Assembly (NCBI GenBank): GCA_910584915.1
Contig: CAJUDM010000005.1
Span: forward strand, 62,001-126,000
Origin: an uncultured Lachnospiraceae bacterium
Lineage (GTDB): Bacteria; Bacillota; Clostridia; Lachnospirales; Lachnospiraceae
Direction: 5' to 3'
DNA length: 64,000 nt
Made by a program: the position numbers and the translations under genes. The notes beneath the pieces are model-generated. The model had not been told where the DNA came from. It was given only the letters and a program-made list of their open reading frames with translations, and did not search any database. Shown piece after piece: positions 50,889 through 58,697 of this stretch. How positions within the stretch are numbered: the stretch's first letter is position 1; each line of letters opens with the position of its first letter.

Positions 50889-51374
50889 TCATAATTCTAT
50901 GAGCAGTTCTTCATTCTCTCCCATCGACGGATACGCACGAATCGACTCCGTACCCTCCGGCACCAGCACATACTCTCTATAGATCACGTTCTCCCCCGGC
51001 GGCAGTACGGTTCCATCGATATAAGCCCAGTAAGCCGGATCCCTGTCCAGCGCATCGAGGCATTCTCCATCCGCATCATAATAATCGCACAGTCCGCCCG
51101 TAAACTCTATCGGCTCATTCACCACGCCCCTCAGCTTGTAAGTGATCTCCATCACCTTCATCCCATCCGTTGCTTTATATCCGGGAACACCATATTCATA
51201 CCCTTCTGGTATCCCATCCACTATCTCTGCGCTGTACCCGGTGATCGGAGAATATGCCTGCGGCGTACAGATATTCCTGTACAGCCGTCTCCCATATGCC
51301 AGATAAAATACGCCGCACCCACAAATGACCACAACATAGAAAATAAGGAAAACGATCTTTGCCCTGTTCTTCAT
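50889..51374 (-). CDS. Membrane-anchored B-domain protein (split copy)
   Basis: A 161-residue protein with one N-terminal membrane helix (IVFLIFYVVVICGCGVFYLA) and an outside domain homologous to the C-terminal domain of the 539-residue paralogue: YSAEIVDGIPEGYEYG, MKVMEITYKLRG, LPPGENVIYREYVLVPEGTE and a terminal MGENEELLIEL. The ATG overlaps the stop of the A-domain gene (ATGA). The A and B products are probably made in equal amounts and work together. Function unknown. Confidence 0.82.
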   Translation of the reverse strand: MKNRAKIVFLIFYVVVICGCGVFYLAYGRRLYRNICTPQAYSPITGYSAEIVDGIPEGYEYGVPGYKATDGMKVMEITYKLRGVVNEPIEFTGGLCDYYDADGECLDALDRDPAYWAYIDGTVLPPGENVIYREYVLVPEGTESIRAYPSMGENEELLIEL

Positions 51375-52081
51375 GGCGTCCCCTCCTCAAACGAAAGCGG
51401 AACGCTCACCCGCTTCTCCAGAACGGAGATCCCGTCTTCCCTTCTCAGCTGGTCAAAGGATATCGAAGCCGTTTGAACCTCCTCATCCATCAAAAAATAA
51501 AAGGTTCCCCTTCTCTCGGTCAGCAGGACGTCATCTGCATAGTCATACTCTGTCAGGACTTCACCCGGGGAATAATCAGCCTCCTCCCCATCTGAAGGCT
51601 CTCCCGGGGAAAGTATCCTGTCCAATGTGCGTTCATCCAGCCATTGTCTGCAGATACAGCCGTCCGACAGATAGATCATGCCCGGTTCCGTTGTGATGGA
51701 ACGCTTCCCGTCCCCCGGCATCAGGCTCACTTTGACCGCGATCAGTTTCTGGTCCTTCGGCATGCCACTCAGTGCAGAAGTATCCACCACTTCCGCTTTC
51801 TCCACCTTAAGCCGCCTGCCGTTTATCTGAAACATCTGTCCCGTCTCCGCAGTCTCCGATTCAAAATCCACAATCTGATAAAGCCCTGCAATATGCCGTT
51901 TTTTCATATTGCAGGCGGCTGCAGTGGCGGCGATTACCAACAGCAGCAGGACCATGCCCCTTCTGATCCCTCTGTCTCCGGAAATGAGCCTCCGTCCTGT
52001 CCGGCTGTAAGGCTGTCCGCACATCGGGCAGATCCCGTTCACCGCCTCGTCAAACTGCTTCCCGCATTTTCCGCATTTCAT
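51371..52081 (-). CDS. Zinc-ribbon membrane protein with A domain (split copy)
   Basis: A 236-residue protein: zinc ribbon (MKCGKCGKQFDEAVNGICPM, Cys pairs), a basic linker, one membrane helix (about 42-57, GMVLLLLVIAATAAACN), then the A domain with TAETGQMFQINGRRLKVEKA, MPKDQKLIAVKVSLMPG and a final EKRVSVPLSFEEG. It is the first partner of the overlapping B-domain gene. The upstream spacer and the first bases repeat those before the 539-residue paralogue, evidence for tandem duplication. Confidence 0.82.
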   Translation of the reverse strand: MKCGKCGKQFDEAVNGICPMCGQPYSRTGRRLISGDRGIRRGMVLLLLVIAATAAACNMKKRHIAGLYQIVDFESETAETGQMFQINGRRLKVEKAEVVDTSALSGMPKDQKLIAVKVSLMPGDGKRSITTEPGMIYLSDGCICRQWLDERTLDRILSPGEPSDGEEADYSPGEVLTEYDYADDVLLTERRGTFYFLMDEEVQTASISFDQLRREDGISVLEKRVSVPLSFEEGTP

Positions 52082-52130
52082 GGTATATCCTCATTATCCG
52101 CATTCCCCGCCGCCGTCCGCTCTGACCCAC

Positions 52131-52263
52131 ACAATTCTATGAACAGTTCTCCGCCCTCTCCCACCTGTGCAGCCTGTCGAAGGTGTCCGCATCGATCTCT
52201 CACAACTCTATAAGCAACTCTCCGCTCTCTCCCAGCGCCGGATGCGCAGGGATCGTCCCCTCA
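52131..52263 (-). pseudogene. Two vestigial C-terminal tails of B-domain genes
   Basis: Right after the 179-residue gene a different frame reads EGTIPAHPALGESGELLIEL and stops at 52201, matching the end of the 161-residue paralogue (EGTESIRAYPSMGENEELLIEL split over its last residues). About 20 bases on, VGEGGELFIEL reads on without its stop, followed by the same spacer seen before the other zinc-ribbon gene. They are leftovers of earlier tandem copies. Confidence 0.6.
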
Positions 52264-52800
52264 GAAAGCGATCTCAACCTCTTGATAAGGATCCTCCTGC
52301 GCCTTCTCATAAATAGAACTATAGCCGAGAGACGCCGTCATCTCGTGTACCTGCTCCGGCACCAGCACATAGTCATATACTGTGACTTCCTCCCCGGGCG
52401 GCAGTACCTTCCGCCGGCCGTACGGATCGTCTTTCTTTTCCAGCCTGTCAAGCCGCTCTGCTCCTTCGCAGCCGTAATCGATCCAGTTCCACTCCATCTC
52501 CATCAGATCATCGTATATCAAATTGGAAAAGTGCCAGGTTACCTTCACCAGCTTCATACCGTCTGATCCATCCGCCTCCCCGCGCAGTTCATACCCCTCG
52601 GGCGCCTCGCTCACTGTCTCCGCGCTGCAGTCCTTCACCTGCGGATGCGGAGCGAGGGGATCCCTGCGAACAATATCATTGTATACCTTTTCGACATAAT
52701 CTTCTGAATAATATTTATCGATATCCAAAATGGTTTTGATACAGAAGGCAACAATCACAGCGCAGCCAACGACGGAGCATATTTTTATAATCCTGTTCAT
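52261..52800 (-). CDS. Membrane-anchored B-domain protein (second split copy)
   Basis: A 179-residue protein starting at ATG 52800, which overlaps the stop of the A-domain gene. One N-terminal membrane helix (IIKICSVVGCAVIVAFCIKT) is followed by the B domain: DCSAETVSEAPEGYELRG, MKLVKVTWHFSNL, LPPGEEVTVYDYVLVPEQVH. Its C-terminus (KAQEDPYQEVEIAF) differs from the GELLIEL end of the relatives, and that ancestral end is still readable in another frame just downstream. This suggests a late frameshift that changed the tail. Confidence 0.8.
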   Translation of the reverse strand: MNRIIKICSVVGCAVIVAFCIKTILDIDKYYSEDYVEKVYNDIVRRDPLAPHPQVKDCSAETVSEAPEGYELRGEADGSDGMKLVKVTWHFSNLIYDDLMEMEWNWIDYGCEGAERLDRLEKKDDPYGRRKVLPPGEEVTVYDYVLVPEQVHEMTASLGYSSIYEKAQEDPYQEVEIAF

Positions 52801-53534
52801 ACGCCGCCCTCCTCGATCCGCAGAGGCACGCTGACTCTCTTCTCCAAAATGTAAGGCCCGCATGCATACTCCCCATCACTGAAGGAAATTCTGACCTCCT
52901 CCGCCTTTTCATCCGTCAAAAAGAAAAACTCTCCCGTCTGTCCTTCCTCAGTACAATCAATAAAGCCGGATCCTGTCAGGATGTCCTTCTCCGAAAATGC
53001 TTCCCCAAAAGATCCGCCGTCTCCCGCCATCCTCATGACGCTCCCGTTATCCAACGGCAGATTGCAGGAAACGCCGTCGGACGCATACACCAGTCCCGAA
53101 TGATCCCAGAAATAATCCCAGTCCGCAGGCGGTTCATAGGATGCCGTCTCCTTTGCCGGTTTCTTCTCCGTAACGGTTTGCTGATACTCCTGATCCTTCA
53201 ACAGGCGGACCTCCACTGATACCATAACCAGCTTTTCCCCCGCCGGCACATCCGTCAGCATGGCGTCATCCGGCGCCGCCGCACTCTTCACGATAACCTC
53301 TCTGCGGCCTATAATAAACGCCTCCCCCGCATCCGCCGTCTGCCATTCAAATTTTTGCAGTGATAGGGTTCCGCTTTCCGTCTCCTCCTGCTTCCCGGCA
53401 TACATATCGGCGGCAGCTTTCGAACTGTACCACTTTTTTGAATAGCCGTTTGCAGCCGTGAGGAAGATTGCCGCTATTGAAATAATGATACAGACCGGCG
53501 TCACGATATTCCTGTTCTTTTTCTCTTCTATCAC
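52797..53534 (-). CDS. Membrane-anchored A-domain protein without its zinc ribbon
   Basis: A 245-residue protein from GTG 53534. A short basic N-terminus and one membrane helix (TPVCIIISIAAIFLTAANGY) lead to the A domain: QTADAGEAFIIGRREVIVKS, VPAGEKLVMVSVEVRLLKD, and a final EKRVSVPLRIEEG. The zinc ribbon that begins the paralogues is absent; instead a separate 34-codon zinc-ribbon ORF ends four bases upstream. It is coupled to the B-domain gene by an ATGA overlap. Confidence 0.8.
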   Translation of the reverse strand: MIEEKKNRNIVTPVCIIISIAAIFLTAANGYSKKWYSSKAAADMYAGKQEETESGTLSLQKFEWQTADAGEAFIIGRREVIVKSAAAPDDAMLTDVPAGEKLVMVSVEVRLLKDQEYQQTVTEKKPAKETASYEPPADWDYFWDHSGLVYASDGVSCNLPLDNGSVMRMAGDGGSFGEAFSEKDILTGSGFIDCTEEGQTGEFFFLTDEKAEEVRISFSDGEYACGPYILEKRVSVPLRIEEGGV

Positions 53535-53538
53535 AATC

Positions 53539-53643
53539 CTATGAGCACCTCCCTGCCGTTATGTGCCCGACTGTCCGGCATTCCGGGCAGATACCGCTGT
53601 ACATCTCCTCGTCAAAATGTTTCCCGCACTTTCCGCATCTCAC
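53539..53643 (-). CDS. 34-residue free-standing zinc-ribbon ORF
   Basis: GTG 53643, after GGAGAG, opens VRCGKCGKHFDEEMYSGICP and then ECRTVGHITAGRCS, stopping at 53539, four bases before the GTG of the A-domain gene. It is almost identical to the first 20 residues of the paralogues with both Cys pairs kept. It is either a detached mini-protein coupled to the next gene or the first exon-like remnant of a once-fused gene broken by a frameshift. Confidence 0.55.
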   Translation of the reverse strand: MRCGKCGKHFDEEMYSGICPECRTVGHITAGRCS

Positions 53644-53667
53644 ATGGTCTCTCCAGTCATTCCACAC

Positions 53668-54672
53668 TTACCATCCCGCACTGATCTCGATCTTCTTATC
53701 CCGCAGCATCAGTTCATCCAGCGCCTGTGCCGCCGGTTTTCCCTCAAACAATACGAGGTTCACCTGCTCGATGATGGGCATCTCCACCTCATACTTCCCT
53801 GCCAGCCCCATAGCCGCCTTCGCGGAGTACACGCCCTCCACCACCTGTTTCACCTCGTCCATCGCCTCTTTCATGGACTTTCCCTGTCCGATCAGAATGC
53901 CCGCCCGCCTGTTGCGTGAGTGCATGGATGCGCATGTCACGATCAGGTCTCCGATGCCGGTAAGGCCGCAGAATGTCTCCAGCTTTCCGCCCATGGCAAG
54001 CCCCAGCCTGCCGATCTCAGTCATTCCCCGGGTGATCAATGCCGCCTTTGTATTGTCGCCGCAGCCAAGCCCGTCTGCTATGCCCGCCGCCAGCGCGATC
54101 ACATTCTTCAACGCGCCGCCCAGCTCGATCCCCAGCATATCCGGACTGGTATATACCCGAAACACTTTGTTCATCAGAAGGTTCTGAATATATTCCGCCG
54201 TTTTCTTTGTCCTGGCTCCGGCTACGATCGTCGTGGGCATTCCCTTTCCCACTTCCTCCGCATGGGAAGGTCCCGAGAGCACTGCCACATCCGCCCCCGG
54301 CACTTCCTCCTCTATGATCTCCGAGAGTGTCATCAGTGTTTTTTCCTCCACCCCCTTCGCCACGTTGACAATGATCTGTCCCTCTTTTACAAAAGGTTTC
54401 ATCATCGCCGCCGTGCTCCTCGTAAAGGGTGACGGCACCGCCAGGATACACAGATCCATCCCTTCTATCGCCTCTGAAAGTTCCGTCGTATAGGAAATAT
54501 TTTCCGGCAGTTTTACCCCCGGCAGTTTATCCAGATGCTCCCTGTTTTTCCGCAGCATCTCGATCTCTTCCTTCACGATAGACCAGACTGCTACATCATG
54601 TCCATTATCCGCCGCCAGTTTGGAGAGCGCCGTCCCCCAGCTTCCTGCTCCGATCAGTCCTATTTTTGCCAT
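53668..54672 (-). CDS. gpsA: Glycerol-3-phosphate dehydrogenase [NAD(P)+]
   Basis: A 334-residue cytoplasmic enzyme reducing dihydroxyacetone phosphate to sn-glycerol 3-phosphate for phospholipid synthesis. The N-terminal nucleotide motif is IGLIGAGSWGTALSKLA, ILAVPSPFTR follows, and the catalytic lysine region is GGALKNVIALAAGIADGLG near residue 190. Downstream of plsY, it supplies that acyltransferase with acceptor. GGGAAGGAAC lies ahead of ATG 54672. Confidence 0.97.
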   Translation of the reverse strand: MAKIGLIGAGSWGTALSKLAADNGHDVAVWSIVKEEIEMLRKNREHLDKLPGVKLPENISYTTELSEAIEGMDLCILAVPSPFTRSTAAMMKPFVKEGQIIVNVAKGVEEKTLMTLSEIIEEEVPGADVAVLSGPSHAEEVGKGMPTTIVAGARTKKTAEYIQNLLMNKVFRVYTSPDMLGIELGGALKNVIALAAGIADGLGCGDNTKAALITRGMTEIGRLGLAMGGKLETFCGLTGIGDLIVTCASMHSRNRRAGILIGQGKSMKEAMDEVKQVVEGVYSAKAAMGLAGKYEVEMPIIEQVNLVLFEGKPAAQALDELMLRDKKIEISAGW

Positions 54673-54813
54673 TTTCTGTTCCTTCCCTCTGTTTTACATG
54701 GTTTAATGATACTTTATATACTTCTTGTGGTGTTCTATATTTTTGGAGTACTTTATAGACTGTTTATATTTAATGTATCTTTTATGACGCCCTGCCTGTC
54801 TGTCCTTATCAGG

Positions 54814-55473
54814 CTATGGCTGTTTCTCTTCCTTCTTCTTCAGATATGTTTTGCGCTCCTCCCCTTTTATCAGCCGCTTTATATTTTCCCGGTGTTTATA
54901 GTAAGCCATGACCGCCAGGACCGCAGAGACAACATACATCTCGTTGAGCGCCGCCTGAGACATCCCGAAAACTCCCATCTGCCCCTCCACAATGATCTGG
55001 ATCATGAATCCCGCGTAGACAAGAAGCGATCCCAAAGACACATAATGCGTTGTAAAAAATGTCCCGAAAAATACGATAACGCCCATGATAAAAAAGCTCC
55101 AGTGGAAACAGATGATCAGTCCAGCTGTCGCCGCGATCCCCTTGCCGCCCCTGAAATTCATATAAAACGGAAAATTGTGCCCCAGGATCGCCCCCGCCGC
55201 GGCATACAGGACAAACAGATAATTCAGGTCCGGCGCCATCCTCGGCGCAATGACAAACCGCGCTAAAAGGCACGCCGCGGCGCACTTCATGATATCGCCG
55301 AAAAGCACCAGCACGCCAGCCTTCACACCGAAAGTCCGCAGCGTGTTCGTGGTGCCCGCATTGCCGCTGCCCTTTTCCCTGATATCGATCCCTTTTGATT
55401 TACCGTAGATATAAGCCGTCTGAAACAGCCCGCACACATACCCCGCCGCCAGACAGATAATACGTCCCAACAT
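54814..55473 (-). CDS. plsY: Acyl-phosphate glycerol-3-phosphate acyltransferase
   Basis: A 219-residue integral membrane enzyme (five or more helices) that acylates glycerol 3-phosphate from acyl phosphate, the first step of phospholipid synthesis. Conserved cytoplasmic loops are visible: EKGSGNAGTTNTLRTFG near residue 35, HNFPFYMNFRGGKGIAATAG near 105, and a basic C-terminus. The frame extends upstream into the hairpin repeat at 55548-55680, but the ATG at 55473 with GAGGAGA begins the normal N-terminus (MLGRIICLAAGYVCG). Confidence 0.95.
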   Translation of the reverse strand: MLGRIICLAAGYVCGLFQTAYIYGKSKGIDIREKGSGNAGTTNTLRTFGVKAGVLVLFGDIMKCAAACLLARFVIAPRMAPDLNYLFVLYAAAGAILGHNFPFYMNFRGGKGIAATAGLIICFHWSFFIMGVIVFFGTFFTTHYVSLGSLLVYAGFMIQIIVEGQMGVFGMSQAALNEMYVVSAVLAVMAYYKHRENIKRLIKGEERKTYLKKKEEKQP

Positions 55474-55547
55474 AATAATTATTTCTCCTCTTCCAGTACC
55501 ACAGATATTCCAACTCACAAACGCTTCGCTTTTTGTTCGGTTCATTC

Positions 55548-55680
55548 CAGTTCCGCATCTCTCCCTCACAGTGCCAATCCCGCAGAGAAATTTACGACCG
55601 CTGTCACGTCCGTAAATTCTCTGGGCACTGTCCGGGACAGATGCTGTTCTTTATCTCAGTTCCGCATCTCTCCCTCACAG
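55548..55680. repeat. Hairpin flanked by a 24-bp direct repeat
   Basis: The same 24 bases occur at 55548-55571 and 55657-55680. Between them CAGTGC...CAGAGAA and TTTACG arms pair with CGTAAA, TTCTCTG and GCACTG (about 55569-55630), a long hairpin with one bulge. It lies between der and plsY. It is likely a family of intergenic palindromic repeats, and the word CAGTTCCGC within it also occurs in other gaps of the window. Confidence 0.65.
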
Positions 55681-55687
55681 ATTCCGC

Positions 55688-57025
55688 TCACTTATCCCCT
55701 TTGCGCTCCCGTATAAAGAACTTTAACGGTGTCCCGCGGAACCCGAAAGTCTCCCTGATCTGATTTTCAATATATCTCGTATAAGAAAAATGCATCAGTT
55801 CCTTATCGTTCACAAAGATCACAAATGTAGGCGGCTTTACCGCCACCTGTGTAATATAGTAAAGCCTGAGGCGCTTTCCCTTGTCCGCAGGGGGCTGCTG
55901 CATCGCCACAGCCTCCGACATGATCTCGTTTAACACGCCCGTCGCCACGCGCATCGCGTGATTTTCATGCACTGCTTCTATTATATCATATAATTTCGGT
56001 AATCTCTGCCCTGTCAGCGCCGAAATATATAAAATTTCCGCATAAGGCATAAAAGACAGCACCTGCCTGATCCTTTTTTCGTATTCCCGGGTGCTCTTAT
56101 CGTCCTTCGCAATGGCGTCCCACTTATTGACCGCAATGATCATTCCCTTGCCCCTGTCATGGGCAATACCCGCGATCTTGGCGTCCTGTTCCGTCACGCC
56201 GTCCACCGCATCGATCACAAGGACCACAATATCCGCCCGCTCCACAGCGCTGACCGTGCGGATGATCATAAAGCGCTCCAGCTCTTCCTTGATCTTGTTT
56301 TTCCTGCGCAGCCCTGCCGTATCAATAAACACATAGTCTTTGCCGTGGTACGTCAGTTCTGTGTCCACCGCGTCCCTGGTAGTGCCGGCAATGTCGGAAA
56401 CGATCAGACGGTTCTCTCCCAACAGCCGGTTGATGATCGAAGATTTTCCCACGTTGGGCTTGCCGACGATCGCAACCCTGATCCTGTCATCCTCCTCTTC
56501 CTCCCCCGCACTTTCCGGGAAATGGGAGATGACCACATCCAGCATATCGCCGAGTCCCGTTCTGTTCGCCGCCGATATGGCGCAGGGCTCCCCGATCCCA
56601 AGGTTATAGAACTCATAGACCGCAAGCATATCCCGCTCGTAGCTGTCCACCTTGTTTACCACCAGCACCACCGGCTTTCCCGCCTTGCGCAGCATATCCG
56701 CCACTTTGGAATCGGCGTCCAGAACCCCCTGCTTCACATCCACCAGAAACAATATCACATCCGCCGTGTCGATGGCGATCTGCGCCTGCTCCCGCATCTG
56801 GGACAGCAGGATATCCCTGCTCTCCGGCTCGATACCGCCCGTATCGACCAGCGTGAATTTTCGTCCTGCCCACTCAGAATCCGCATAGATCCGGTCCCTG
56901 GTGATGCCCGGCGTATCTTTTACGATCGATATTCTTTCTCCGGCGAGCACATTGAACAGCGTGGACTTCCCCACATTGGGCCTGCCCACCACCGCCACCA
57001 CCGGTTTTCCTCTCTTCTTTGCCAT
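55688..57025 (-). CDS. der: Ribosome-assembly GTPase Der
   Basis: A 445-residue essential GTPase with two G domains and a C-terminal KH-like domain, acting in 50S subunit maturation. Walker A motifs are GRPNVGKSTLFNVL (near residue 12) and GKPNVGKSSIINRL (near 187). DTPGITRD and DIAGTTRD are the switch regions, NKVDSYE and NKWDAI give guanine specificity, and the C-terminus carries QVAVKPPTFVIFVN and FGFRGTPLKFFIRERK. The order DUF512, der, plsY, gpsA is one I recall as common in related Clostridia. Confidence 0.97.
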   Translation of the reverse strand: MAKKRGKPVVAVVGRPNVGKSTLFNVLAGERISIVKDTPGITRDRIYADSEWAGRKFTLVDTGGIEPESRDILLSQMREQAQIAIDTADVILFLVDVKQGVLDADSKVADMLRKAGKPVVLVVNKVDSYERDMLAVYEFYNLGIGEPCAISAANRTGLGDMLDVVISHFPESAGEEEEDDRIRVAIVGKPNVGKSSIINRLLGENRLIVSDIAGTTRDAVDTELTYHGKDYVFIDTAGLRRKNKIKEELERFMIIRTVSAVERADIVVLVIDAVDGVTEQDAKIAGIAHDRGKGMIIAVNKWDAIAKDDKSTREYEKRIRQVLSFMPYAEILYISALTGQRLPKLYDIIEAVHENHAMRVATGVLNEIMSEAVAMQQPPADKGKRLRLYYITQVAVKPPTFVIFVNDKELMHFSYTRYIENQIRETFGFRGTPLKFFIRERKGDK

Positions 57026-57087
57026 AACTTACATCTATCCTTTACTGTTGTTTTCTTCCGCCCGGACTTCGCCGGCTTCCCATACAT

Positions 57088-58539
57088 TCACAGGTATCTG
57101 CCGGCACATTTTCCATATTCAGCAGATCCCGCTTTCCCCAGCATACAGGAGAGCAGATCATACCCGCTTGATTTTACAATATCTACCGGCACTTGTAAAG
57201 TTTTTTCCACTTCCCCGACAGTGACATCGTCCAGAAAGACATCGGTCCCGCTGCGCAGCATATTGACAGGCAGGAGCAGCCGCTCTCCCAGAACCTTGCC
57301 CTTCAGCTGTCCTATGATATCCCGCCCCGTCAAAAGCCCGGATACCGTGATCTTCTCCCCGAAAAAGTGATTGATGATCTCATGGACATGTATGTGCAGC
57401 TGCGGATAAAGTTCCATCGCCTGATCCGCCATCTCCCGTATCACAGGGTACGCCAGTTTTCCGGTGGCGATCGAAAATTCCCCGGAAGCCGGGCCGCGCT
57501 GCATATCGCAGGCCGCATTTGAGCCGGGATCCCCGTCTTTATCACAGATTCCCTCCAAAACGCCGGGAGCCTCTCCTCTCCCCTGACATCTCTCCTTCTC
57601 CCTGTCAAACGCATCCTGAAATTCATCCATCAATAACCGCAGCATCCCCACGCCGTTCTCCAACTGCAGATACCCGTCATAGCGCTCAGCCTCCGGCAGC
57701 TTTCTCCCCGCCAACAGATACCACTCGTCCGAGGCATGCACAAAATGAATGCCGTGCTGCGCAAATATCTTCCTCTGCCAGCCCTCGATACAGTCAATGA
57801 CCGCCTCCGCGTCCTCTTTTGTAAATGGCTCGAGCGGATACAGCCCCTCCCGGAAATCCGAAAGCCCCACCGGCACAACTGACACACTTGTCAGATACGG
57901 CAGATATCCGGTCAGGTCCGAAATACTCCTGCGAAGCTCCTTCCCGTCATTGATCCCCCTGCAGAGCACGATCTGCCCGTTCATCCCGATCCCCGCCTCA
58001 AAAAGCCTGTCCGCTTTTCGGAGCGCCTCCCCGGCGAAACGGTTATTCAACATCATACAGCGAAGCTTCGGGTTCGTAGTCTGAAAAGAAATATTGATCG
58101 GCTCCAACCGGTAACGGATGATCCTGTCGATATCGTGGTCCGACATATTGGTCAACGTCACATAATTCCCCTGCAGAAAGGAAAGCCTGGAGTCATCATC
58201 CTTGAAATACAGCGTATCCCGCATCCCCTTCGGCATCTGATCGATAAAGCAGAAAATACATTTATTGCGGCAGCTTCTGTACTCATCCATCAGCCCGTTC
58301 TCAAACTCCAGCCCCAGATCTTCCCCCGGCTCCTTCTCGATCTCCAGGACGCATTCTTCCCCGCCCTTCGCCAGGACCGCAACTTCGATATAATCGTCCT
58401 GTACCAGAAACTGGTAGTCAAAGATATCATCGATATCCTGATCATTTATCCTTAAGACCGCATCCCCCGGCTCAAGCCCCATTTCCTCGGCTATACTGTC
58501 CGGCAATACCCTCCGGATCACATGTCTTTTTACTCCCAT
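57088..58539 (-). CDS. PDZ and radical-SAM DUF512-family protein
   Basis: A 483-residue protein. An N-terminal PDZ-like segment (GVKRHVIRRVLPDSIAEEMG, then LEPGDAVLRINDQDI) precedes a radical-SAM core with the cluster motif CRNKCIFCFIDQMPKGMR near residue 90, followed by DDSRLSFLQGNYVTLTNMS. The C-terminal DUF512 domain includes LLTGRDIIGQLKG and FLDDVTVGEVEKTL. Its role is not established; next to der a link to translation or RNA modification is possible. ATG 58539 is chosen because an earlier ATG lacks a binding site. Confidence 0.92.
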   Translation of the reverse strand: MGVKRHVIRRVLPDSIAEEMGLEPGDAVLRINDQDIDDIFDYQFLVQDDYIEVAVLAKGGEECVLEIEKEPGEDLGLEFENGLMDEYRSCRNKCIFCFIDQMPKGMRDTLYFKDDDSRLSFLQGNYVTLTNMSDHDIDRIIRYRLEPINISFQTTNPKLRCMMLNNRFAGEALRKADRLFEAGIGMNGQIVLCRGINDGKELRRSISDLTGYLPYLTSVSVVPVGLSDFREGLYPLEPFTKEDAEAVIDCIEGWQRKIFAQHGIHFVHASDEWYLLAGRKLPEAERYDGYLQLENGVGMLRLLMDEFQDAFDREKERCQGRGEAPGVLEGICDKDGDPGSNAACDMQRGPASGEFSIATGKLAYPVIREMADQAMELYPQLHIHVHEIINHFFGEKITVSGLLTGRDIIGQLKGKVLGERLLLPVNMLRSGTDVFLDDVTVGEVEKTLQVPVDIVKSSGYDLLSCMLGKAGSAEYGKCAGRYL

Positions 58540-58625
58540 ATCACGCTTATCCTCACATTCCTGATACCCAGGCATATACTTTTTAGAAACCGCTGCGGGT
58601 TATTTTTTATTTTACTAAAATTCCC

Positions 58626-58654
58626 TTGACGTGTCACGAAGAATGTTATAAATT
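58626..58654 (+). promoter_or_regulatory. prs promoter
   Basis: TTGACG (58626-58631) is followed at 15 bases by TATAAA (58647-58652) or at 17 bases by TAAATT (58649-58654). This is the only clear promoter in the divergent gap before prs. Confidence 0.55.
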
Positions 58655-58697
58655 TTAGATGTATCAGAATTTTCTACGTTTTTCTACAGGAGGCGGC

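Noticed and set aside
55548..55680. Start of a CRISPR array from the 24-bp direct repeat
   Set aside because: Only two copies occur, separated by a long hairpin and not by a spacer of matching size; no cas genes are near.
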